NCBI RefSeq assembly: GCF_000485595.1
Contig: NW_014577142.1
Span: forward strand, 591,219-625,005
DNA length: 33,787 nt
Direction: 5' to 3'
Source of the DNA: Priapulus caudatus
Lineage: Eukaryota > Priapulida > Priapulimorpha > Priapulimorphida > Priapulidae
Position 1 is the stretch's first letter. Each line of letters starts with the position of its first letter. The notes under the pieces were generated by a model. It saw only the letters and a list, made by a program, of their open reading frames with translations, did not search any database and was not told where the DNA came from. Made by a program: the position numbers and the translations under genes. This document shows, one piece after another, positions 11,770 to 22,255 of this stretch.

Positions 11770-12550
11770 GATACTAGCTGGGTACCGGCGTTGCATTCTC
11801 AAGGGAAAAAATAGGAACAACTTGTGGAGAAAATTCTGACATATATTACCTAATTCTAAAGATATATATATATATATATATATAATAATATAGTTATATA
11901 ATATCATATATATATATAATTATGACTCATAAGAGCGAAACAAAATATGGAAGGCGTAAACAATAATTGTGGGCAAAACAGTTTGTGCAACAATTTCTAT
12001 GATTCTATGCTGCCAAAAGCTTCTGGTAGTGGGTACACAACATATCGTGTATTCCTTCCGGGGGCAAAGAATGAAGAGGTTTTTGTGGGATCCGACCTTT
12101 AAGCGCCCGAAGTAAAGCTTGACCGATGGGAGCAGCAATGGCGATGTTAGATATAGGCCAGCGATATAAGGAATGAGGAATAATCCATGAAGTTCCCAGA
12201 AAGTGTCATTGGCGGCATATGGAATGTACACGATGTTTTTAGAATGTTCATATTGCACAGTAAGATATTGATCAGGAGGCTTCTAGAAATTTCCCATTGT
12301 GTAATAATGAAAAGTGACGTCTCTAGCAACCTTGCATAACCCCGAAGTCAGATTTGATTCGCATCCGCCGCAACCTTTGTGTGTCGAGAACATATTATGT
12401 ACCATAATAAAGCCCGTATCTTGCTTCGTTGGCAAAAATTGAATGTTGTCCTCTGCGACCTCAATATGACCCTCAGTGGCCACGGGATCGCGGATCGACC
12501 TCATCCGCCTACACATTTGTGGGAAGCAATGAGGCCGATTTTGAGCTTCA
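11770..12550. repeat. Unclassified repeat, copy 1
   Basis: Begins at ACTAGCTGGGTACCGGCGTT and runs to a GACCTCATCCGCCTACACAT tail. The matching stretch in copy 2 is 17103-17880. The start resembles the GACTAGCTGCGGGTACCCGC motif at 33498, which suggests an interspersed element. No reverse transcriptase or transposase was found. Confidence 0.4.
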
Positions 12551-13068
12551 TAACGAATGTTTATCTGTTTCGTTTATTATTGTACCGTTTTATATTACCT
12601 TTATTATATATATATATAATATATATATATATATGATATTAGTGTATATTGTTATGACATTAACTATATATTTATATGCGAATGAATAATGTGTAAACGC
12701 AGCGCTCACATTCGTTACGACACCAGTCTCTGTATTTCAATGCATGGCATTAATGTTCGTATTTCAGCTGAATATCCTCTAAGCTGGTGCTATCAGCCTA
12801 TCACCATGGTAAACACGTCTAAAGTCTCGACCGAAGTGAAAGTAGGTGACTATGCACGGCGAGATAACAGGCACATAAACAAGCCGTGTATCATGGGCAA
12901 ATTCGCAAAATATAGGTAGGTTTGTGTATAAGCGCATATCTGCAATCAATCAAAGTGGCATGTTATTCCCGGACCACCTAGCAAGTGGGCATGTAAAGCC
13001 GCTACCAGCCAGCAACAACAGAATTTCCGTTGCAATGCGCAGGACGGTACCATCGTAACCATATCGCC

Positions 13069-13128
13069 ATGCTACGTGGTGGATGGGGCTGCTAGGAAAA
13101 TCACGCTTTGCTATTTTGCTGCCAGCGG
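13069..13128 (+). pseudogene. Frameshifted copy of the signal-peptide exon
   Basis: Matches the exon at 18384-18438 but is 60 instead of 55 bases long because of extra bases (for example GGGG for GG and AAAA for AA). The frame stops after eight codons. The donor GCGG|GTAAGTG is kept. It is best explained by sequencing insertions in a duplicated assembly segment. Confidence 0.8.
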
Positions 13129-13383
13129 GTAAGTGTTTGGTGTCACATATCTGTTGGCGATATAGGATGAAACTAATATGAAATGATATAGGTTACCTAT
13201 GAAGGGTACCCACTGTTAAGTGATCTACGCGATATATAAAGGTATAATTAAATGTTGATAGTATGTAAAAGCTGTGAATATTATATGATGAGCTATTAGA
13301 GGGTGAGCTATTGAAGCGTGAACTATTAAAGGCAAATCTACTGAATGGTATCATATAAAGTTTAGCAAGTCCAAAATAGGAAT

Positions 13384-13703
13384 GTAGGCCTCAACTCTCG
13401 CTCATAGGGTCTATGTCCGCCCAGGGTACGCCGAACGTACCCTGGGTAACGGTCCGGTAACCGGAACGTACCCTGGTCACTATTTGATATGGTTAGGTTA
13501 GGAATTTAGAGGTTAGGGTTAGGATTAGGGTACGGGTTCGGTTCGAGTTAGGGAGTAGGCGTAGGCGAACTCCCTCGACTCGTTAGTGGAGTAAGGCGAA
13601 GGTTACGGTATCGGCATATAGATAGTACCAGGATAGGCCTAACGTTCCAGGTCTAACCGAGGCGTACCCAGGTACGTTCGCAGTACCCCGGGGACATAGA
13701 GCC
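13384..13703. repeat. TIR-flanked TTAGGG element, copy 1
   Basis: Noisy equivalent of 18722-19017: the AGGGTCTATGTCC...CCGGAACGTACCCTGG arm, a degenerate TTAGGG-like centre and the inverted arm ending at GGACATAGAGCCCT. Confidence 0.8.
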
Positions 13704-13802
13704 CTCTCGGCCCCTACTATCACGAGAGCCTCGTTATAGCAATACAGTGCGCAGAGATATGAAACGTGTGAATATTGCTGAGCACATTTCCGAGGATTCA
13801 TA

Positions 13803-14018
13803 TACTGTATACGCTGGTATATTTCGCGGTGGTTTTTAATTTTCGGCAGAATTTTGCCGAATGCGTACCCGACGCGCGAAAAATAAGCAGCACGCGAATA
13901 ATTCATACCGAATAATACCGAATAATTCAGCAATTCACACTCGCGAAATTGTCTTTCACAAGTCTGAATTCGCGAAAAATGTCTCTACGCGAAAATATGG
14001 CGTATCAGAGTTTATTAA
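13803..14018. repeat. CGCGAAA element, copy 1
   Basis: Noisy equivalent of 19112-19318, with TACTGTATACGC at the left and GGCGTATCAGA at the right, and CGCGAAA motifs inside. Confidence 0.75.
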
Positions 14019-14065
14019 CTAACTTATATTAACTAGCCGACGTCGCACGTGTGTGTATATTACAG

Positions 14066-14239
14066 TCACAGGTACGGCGGAGAATGCGCGCCCATGTAGG
14101 CAGCGCATTAGCGATTGTTGTCAGCAGCAACATGAAACGCTTGTGAAGCAGAACAAGTTTGGGCAAGCAAGCCAGTAGCACTGTCCTATATCGGCTACTG
14201 CGGCCGGCCCCATCACAGCTCCCAGCGACATCATGCTAC
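14066..14239 (+). pseudogene. Frameshifted copy of the Cys-rich EGF-like exon
   Basis: Matches the exon at 19370-19534 between the same acceptor (ATATTACAG) and donor (CTAC|GTAAGTG), but is 174 instead of 165 bases. Several insertions break the frame. The splice sites are intact while the coding frame is not, as expected for read-level error and less so for a decaying pseudogene. Confidence 0.85.
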
Positions 14240-14695
14240 GTAAGTGTATGCATCGAGAAAGTTAACTGGTACGTGTGATAGAAAGAAAATGCATCGAGTG
14301 GATGGTCAGCGCTTTGTGATTATGCGCGTCGAATATAAAATTCCTGTATATAGTAAAATTTATATATAGTAAACTCACTGAGTGAAAGTTATAAATAAAA
14401 TGGGTCGAGATAGTCGAACAAAGTACTGAGCCATTGCTTGCCTAACCATGCAACAATTGGGGCGCATTTTTAGGCAAACAATGGCTCAGTTACTTTGTGT
14501 TTTTCACGTGTGAGTTCATTCATTACATGTGAGTTCATTGTGAGTGCATTCACGATGTGAGTTCATTGTGAGTTCATTCACACGGCGTAGAAAATCTCAA
14601 CATGTAATTGGCACTGTGATATATTCAATCACGTTGTGTCATGTGCGAAATCTCCGATGAGCGTAATAAATAGCTGGTTATGTGGATTTCCGGCA

Positions 14696-14720
14696 NNNNN
14701 NNNNNNNNNNNNNNNNNNNN
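14696..14720. other. Assembly gap of 25 N
   Basis: Exactly 25 N. The sequence before and after the gap consists of two copies of the same locus. Confidence 1.
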
Positions 14721-15869
14721 GACGTTTTCGACACGGTTTCACGGTGCCTGACAGCTCGATCCCGACGCTGTCAGCACCAGGTTCCGCTGATCTCACCTGC
14801 TGGGGATCACCACGCTACCGTCGCTGCTGGACGTCACTGACTGAAGACTCCACGCTCGTAAATATGTACTGCATTTGTAAACCAGTCGCTTGTCTGTATG
14901 TGCCTGGTGTATAAGATATGTATTGTATGTATTGTATCGTATTTACTGGTTGGCTTGCGTAACCATCTATGTACTGTCTCTCAGTATTTGCATATCCAAC
15001 GCCGAACGTTTCTTATACAGTTATTCGAGCTTTCATCGCTACCCTCTTCAACGTTCACTATGTAAGTTATGCTTTGTATGTCGCGTACCTTTCTGTATAC
15101 GTGTGGTTCAGTTACATGGACCTCTGTTATGTGTGTGAGCCGTTCGGGCCAGTAAAGCTGTTGTAATCTAACCATGTACCTGCGGCGTTCAGAGTTTGTC
15201 ACCACGGCATACAGCGATGCCTCTAATAATACACGTAGACACGAACATACGATCACGGGTAACACATACGGGTACGAAGGAGCTATGAGTATAACTATAC
15301 TGTCTGTGGCTTAAGTGCTATTTGCACACGTATCTGTTGTACACGAACCTGGTCAGACTATACGATCACACGTGCCTGTTACATGATATCACGAGCTACA
15401 CTATATACACTACACTACACTACACTACTCTAAGGAAGGAAGTCTCTCACTTCCCGCTCCCAGGTTCTCAGTTTAGTAGGTGCCGTAGTGGCACCCGTTT
15501 TGAGGGTAGCGCCAGGTTGCGCCACTAGATAACAGAAACACAGTATTATGAAAACTACTGCTCGTGCGGCTATTTCACTCTAATCAAACACAATCATACG
15601 ATACTATACAGATGTCTCCGCGTCGTAACACTCGCGCCGCGTGTCGCGTAATGGAATACAAGTAATGTCGTACCTTAGAGTTGCGGTTCGCGGAGGCGCT
15701 CGGCGGGGTGAAAGTAGGTCGGTGGAAGGTAGAGCGGATAAGTAGCGCTGGAATAGGGTGTGGGAGCTAGGCGAAAACTGGACTTGCTACGAAAAGGGTG
15801 AGAGCCAAGATCATACCTGGGGAATAACCATGGCAGATCGGCCCTCGAGTCATTAGTGTACTCGGCCGC

Positions 15870-16345
15870 TACGGGCGTGGTTACACTATATATTTAAGTG
15901 TCAGTGTGCAGCGTAAGTATGGCGGCCGGTAGCGTGTGTTGCATATAGCAGATTTGGGCGGAATTTACAAAAAACTGTCGGCAATAATGGGTGAAAGAGA
16001 GTATAGAAACATTAAGAATTTGGTAGCAAATAGATTTCGTATTTATTTAGCATTATATTTTATTGAAACGCTTCAAGTGCCTGTGCCTAGACCCTTTGTT
16101 CGACTCCCTTCCCCGGCGATCCCCGCGAAATTCCGATTGCTTATATTTTACATCATCACGTCACGGCGTGACGGATACAATAATGTCTCCCAAATCGCAT
16201 TCCTTTCTCGAAGCTCACCAATCGCTTCTCTGTTTACCTGCGTCATACCACACGTGATTCTTCCCGAATGGACACTTCCCGCCGCCCCTCTCTGTTGACA
16301 CGCCCCCCCTTTTCTTTCCCCGTAAATGGAAGTAAGGCCCCCCTC
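15870..16345. repeat. Repeat block C
   Basis: Counterpart of blocks A (8590) and B (10717) in copy 2, running directly into the GC-rich minisatellite without the A-rich and purine-rich inserts. Confidence 0.85.
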
Positions 16346-16640
16346 CCGGTCGCGGGCGCGCGCGGTGGTAAATATATCACCGATATGATATACAATCCCA
16401 ACCCGCCGCACCGCAGGCGCGCGCCCCGCCACGCGGTATTTTCTCCCCACCGCCGCGTGCTCGCGGGGGCGCGCGCAAGGCCGCGGTGGGTAATAAGTTA
16501 CCGGCCCGCGCCCGCAATACCACACCCGCCCTTGCTGCGGCGCGCGTTACCGCGCCGCTTATCCAACCGCCGCGCGGGCGGCACCCCCCGGCGCGATCGC
16601 GGGGCCCGCCGCGCCAGCGAGGGTGTAATACGCGTGTCAT
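16345..16640. repeat. GC-rich minisatellite, copy 2
   Basis: CACCGCCGCGTG and (CG)n units as at 9857 and 11150. Confidence 0.9.
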
Positions 16641-17102
16641 TGACTTTGCTGCGGGCGGCTCCTATGTTATCCTTCGCCGCCTCATGGCCCCCGGCTTTGT
16701 TTACACTATTACTTATACATACCTAACATACCTACATGTACTTATAATACTGTAACAAACCATTATCACTTTTCAAGAAAACCCTCCATAAAAACAAATC
16801 CCCACACGATTTTAATATACGATTTAGTCCCCTGTTAAAATGTCGTAAAGCCTAATTCCAATATTTATATCCATAGATATTACAGAACACATGCGTTTGG
16901 TCAATATCTAAATTGGTATATTCGTAAATTTCCAGAATGAACAGTCGGCCGCTAGCTGGTGGGCAAATATGTCAGGTAAATGGGCATTTTTTAAAATTAA
17001 CGATCACGCTGGCCACTTCCGATGTGTATTAAATACATCCCAAGTTAAAATTATTATATTTATATCAATGTTAATATAATTATGTTATATTTATAAATAT
17101 GA

Positions 17103-17224
17103 TACTAGCTGGGGTTTACACCCGGCGTTGCCATTCCTCAAGGGGAAAAAATAATAGGGAAAACAACTTTGTGGGAGAAAATTCTGACCCTATTAATTAC
17201 TAATTCTAAAAGATATATATATAG

Positions 17225-17268
<44 letters not shown>

Positions 17269-17880
17269 GACTCATAAGAGCGAAACAAAATATGAAAGGG
17301 TAAACAATATTGTGGCAAAACAGTTTGAACAATTCTATGATTCTATGCTGCCAAAGCTTCTGGGTAGTGGGTACACAACATTATAGTGGTATTTCCTTCC
17401 GGGGCAAGAATGAAGAGGTTTTGTGGGATCCGACCTTTAAGCGCCCGAAGTAAAGCTGACCATGGGAGCAGCATGGCGATGTTAGATATAGGCCAGCGAT
17501 ATTAAGGAATATGGAATATCCATGAAGTTCCCAGAAAGTGTCATTGCGCAATATGGAATGTACAGGATGTTTTTAGAATGTTCTATTGCACAGTAAGATA
17601 TGATCAGGAGGCTTCTAGAAATTTCCATTGTGTAATAATGAAAAGTGACCTCTAGCAACCTTGCATAACCCCGAAGGTCCGATTTTATCGCATCAGCCCA
17701 ACCTTTAATTGTGTGGTCGAGGAACATTTATGTACCATAATAAAGCCCGTATCTTGCTTCGTTTGGCCAAAAATTGAAATGTTGTCCTTCTGCGACCTCA
17801 TATGACCTTCAGTGGCCACGGGGATCGGATCTGACCTCATCCGCCTACACATTTGTGGGGATCAATGAGGCCTTTTGTAC
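17103..17880. repeat. Unclassified repeat, copy 2
   Basis: Counterpart of 11770-12550. Minus-strand frames here (for example 17482-17727) differ in frame between the two copies and show no domain, so I do not call a gene. Confidence 0.4.
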
Positions 17881-17935
17881 TTCATAACGAACTCTTTATC
17901 TGGTTTCGTTTATTATTTACCTTATATTACCTTCA

Positions 17936-17963
17936 TTATATATATATATATATATATATATAT
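17936..17963. repeat. (TA)n microsatellite
   Basis: TA dinucleotides; the matching run in copy 1 is at about 12605-12634. Confidence 0.9.
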
Positions 17964-18383
17964 GATATTAGTGTTATATTGTTATACATTAACTATATAT
18001 TATATGCGAATGGTACTGTGTAAACTCAGGCTCACATTCGTTACGACACCAATCACTGTATTTCAATGCATGCATGTATGTTTCGTATTTCAGCTGGAAT
18101 AGTCTCTAGCTGTGCTATCAGCCTATCACCATAGGTAAACACGTCAAGTCTCGACGAAGGTGAAAGTAGGTGAACTATGCCACGGCAGATAACAACACAT
18201 AACAAGACGGTGTATCATGGCGCAAATTCGCAAATATAGGTAGGTTTGTGTATAAGCGGCATATCTGAAATCATCAAGTGCATGGTTATTCCGGACCACC
18301 TGCAAGTGGGCAGTAAAGCCGTTACCACCAGCAACAACAGATTCCGTTGCAACGCCAGCACGGTACCATCGTATATATCTGCA

Positions 18384-18438
18384 ATGCTACGTGTTGGATG
18401 GCTGCTAGGAATCACGCTTGCTATTTTGCTGCCAGCGG
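18384..18438 (+). CDS. Exon 1: signal peptide
   Basis: Encodes MLRVGWLLGITLAILLPA, a classic hydrophobic signal peptide, then one base of the next codon before GTAAGTG. Joining to exon 2 gives ...LLPAVTGTGGECAPC in frame. Confidence 0.85.
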
Positions 18439-21400
18439 GTAAGTGTTTGGTGTCACATATCTGACATATCTGTTGCGATATAGGATGAAACTAATATGAA
18501 ATGATATAGGGTTACCTATGAAAGGGTACATACTGTTAAGTGATCCACGCATATATAAAGGCTATAATTAAATGTTGATTAGTATGTAAAAGCTGTGATA
18601 TTATATGATGAGCTATTAGAGGGTGAGCTATTGAAGCGTGAACTATTAAAGGCAAATCTACTGAATGGTATCATATAAGTTTACAAGTGCAAAATAGGAA
18701 TGTAGGCCTACTATCGCTCATAGGGTCTATGTCCCCCAGGGTACTGCCGGAACGTACCCTGGGTACGGTCCGGTATACCGGAACGTACCCTGGTCACTAT
18801 TTGATATGGTTAGGGTTAGGATTAGGGTTAGGGTTAGGATTAGGGTTAGGGTTCGGGTTCGGGTTAGGGAGTAGGCGTAGGCGACTCCCTAGACTCGTTA
18901 GTGGAGTAGGCGAGGTACGGTTCGGCATATTAGATAGTACCAGGATAGGCCTATGTTCCGGTATACCGGACCGTACCCAGGGTACGTTCCGGCAGTACCC
19001 CGGGGGACATAGACCCTCTCGGCCCTACTATCACGAGAGCCTCGTTACAGTGCGCAGAGATATGAAATGTTGGTGAATATTGCTGAGCACAATTTTTCCG
19101 AGGGATTCATATACTGTATACGCTGTATATTTCGCGGTGGTTTAATTTTCGCGAATTTTGCGAATGCGTACCCGACCGCGAAAATAACAGCACGCGAATA
19201 ATTCATACCGAATAATACCGAATAATTCACCAACCGCGAAATTAACCACTAGCGAAATTGTCCTTAAAGTCTGAATTCGCGAAAATGTCTCTACGCGAAA
19301 AATATGGCGTATACAGTAGTTCTAACGTATATTAACTAGCCGACGTCGGCACGTGTGTGTATATTACAGTCACGGGTACGGGCGGAGAATGCGCGCCATG
19401 TAGCAGCGTCATTAGCGATTGTTGTCAGCAGCAACATGAACGCTGTGAAGCAGACAAGTTTGGCAACAAGCAGTGCAGCTGTCTATACGGCTACATGCGC
19501 CCCCCATCACAGACATCCAGCGACGCATGCTTACGTAAGTGTATCATCGTGAAAGTTAACTCGGTTACGTGTGATAGAATAGAAATGCATCGAGTGGATG
19601 GTCAGCCTTTGTGATTATGCGCGTGAATATAATTATCTGTTATATAGTAAAATTTATATATAGTAAACCCACTGAGTGAAGTTATAAATAAAATGGGTCG
19701 AGATAGTCGAACAAAGTAACTGAGCCATTGCTTGCCTAACAATGCAACAATTGGGGCGCATTTTTAGGCAAACAATGGCTCAGTTACTTTGTTTTTTCAC
19801 GTGTGAGTTCATTCATTCACATGTGAGTTCATTGTGAGTTCATTCACACGTGCGTAAGAAAATCTCACTGTTAATTGCACTGTGATATATGTCAATCACG
19901 TTGTGTCATGTGCGAAATCTCCGATAAGCGTAATAACTGGTTATGTGGATTTCCGATATACGTCGCATCTGCATGTTAAACACGCTCATAATTCTTTGGG
20001 TTTTATTTTACCTGATTCAAAATAATCCGTAATAACTACGTGAAACAAAAGAAATACCGACGCAGCGTTCGATATTTTGCCCGAACATAATTTTCACGGA
20101 CAAATTAAATTCAAAATAAGCATATCAAATATGTGCGCATGATAAGATATGCGAGATATACTAGTAATGATCTCCTTTACTTATATCAAATAGTATACAT
20201 GCCTGAACTAAACTGAAAATGTACGTCTGATTAATACGCGCGCGCGCGCGTGTGTGTGTGTTGGGAGGGGGGGGGGGGGTCTCACAGAACATATTATAAA
20301 TTGTAATTGTTCCTATAATAGAGTTCCTAATATAATATAATATAATATAATATATAATATATATATATATATAATATAATATAATATAAACCTAGTACAT
20401 AATTGTTCCTATATATATAACGAGAACGCAGCGCGCTACAGCTGACAACCTGTTTGCCTTGTCTACCGAAACCGGATTGGTTTTTAACTTCAGCTGATTT
20501 AATTTGCAAGCAATTCGATCAGTTCCGTTTTACGAACAAAGATCATTAGCTTATTCAGAAACAACGGTTTCACATTTCAGCTGTCACCTCTCGATGGACA
20601 GAACTATACTTTGACTTAGAATGGAATGACAACTACAAAGTGCCTGGCTCTCCCGAACTCCTAAATTTGGAGGCTTCACTCATTATATTGGTAAGTGGGC
20701 TTTACTGAGACAGGTACGAGATGAGAGCTATTTATTACACTATACCTTAATTCTTAGAATCCTTCCATGCAAATTCTCGATATTAGTGAATGAATGCTCG
20801 CGGAAAACTAACCGGATACAATCCGGAACAACAGTGAACCTGATCCAAATAAAATATTAATGATCCGAATAATATGTCCTTTCTATAGGTGGAGAGAGTG
20901 ATGAATCAGTCTGAGGCCATGCACAATGAGTTTGCTCACATTCATTTCATGGCTGCACTGCCGCGCTACGTACACCATCTGAACGTGACCATGAACAGCA
21001 CCGACGGAGCGGTGACTGACGGAATCCAAGCGGACATGTTGCTCAGCTATCTGTTGGAGAACTTCACAGGGTTCGCCGTCGGTGACATGGAGTCGGTGTT
21101 AGACACCGGGCTGCGGTCTACCACGGCTTACACAGGGTCCGTGCTCATCACTGCACCCGATCAATTTAACGATGCGATTGTAGAAGGTAGGTAGAAGAAG
21201 GTAGGAAGGTAGGACCTGCGGCACGACGTAGTAGTGTGTCGGCATCCAGCATCGGAGGGAGACGGTCATTTATGGATAGGTGTGGGAGTCGTAAGATCAG
21301 AGAGCACGTGAATGCGGGTGATAAAGTGTGGTTGCCGAGTAGGGTCAAAACACTGCTTGGCATGGCGTTTGCGTAACTATTCGGGTTATGGATCAGGTTA

Positions 21401-22209
21401 AGGTTAGAATTAGGTATGATGTTAGGTGAAGAAAGCCATAATGCTCACCCTAACTAATCCTACGTCCAACCCGAATCTCAACCCCAACAACATGATGCGC
21501 GATTTATTGTGCTTCAATTTCTACGCCACTGCCCTAACATAAAATTATCACGCGTGTTATCCAAATGTGAGCGCGTGGGATGGAGCGACACCAGACTAGT
21601 TATTACGATTACAAACAAATATTCTGTTGGAAAAATGTGTCCATTTACATGTTAGCAGAGGCAGGTTTTAAGGCAGTAAGGGGTTGGTAAGGAGTTATAT
21701 ATTCAGGCGCTTTTCGTGTTTTCCGCTCGTATTAGCGTGATGTAACGATAGGTTTCATGTTGCTGCTGCAATTCAGAATTGAGCATGTGCGACCAGCGTT
21801 ACCCAACCCTAAACTACTGCTGGGAAAACGAAGACGTAGCCGCCTGCACACCTGACGAGAGCAACCTGTGGTTCACCTGCGCGTGTCCGCCTGGGTACAC
21901 GGACGTCAGCGTGGCACCGGATGTTGATCCTGGAGAGTTCTGTGAGGGGCCGATCGTCACGCCACCAGTGCCGACGTGCAGCGACGACTACTGCCTCAAT
22001 GCTGGCACCTGTCTTGAAATTAATGACAATGTGGAGTGCAGGTATAAACATATACACAACCACGTCTTCGTGTGATTTTCGTCATAATTTTATATGAATT
22101 TATTCCAAACGCATTTACTGCTCAACGAATTGATATCATACGCAGTATCAAGACCATGTAAGCCCGTCTAAACCTAGGGATTTAGGCGCTCTTGATATTA
22201 TACACTCAC

Positions 22210-22255
<46 letters not shown>

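Larger units (their letters stand above)
14721..19955. repeat. Copy 2 of the duplicated locus
   Basis: Parallel to 7664-14695 and ending where both copies share ATGTGGATTTCCG. Copy 2 carries the intact frames of the first two exons of the membrane-protein gene and continues without a break into the unique downstream exons. Confidence 0.9.

Noticed and set aside
11920-12516. Minus-strand open frames of 60-112 codons, and the counterparts at 17482-17727
   Set aside because: The two copies are open in different frames and over different lengths, no domain is visible, and the region behaves as a repeat.
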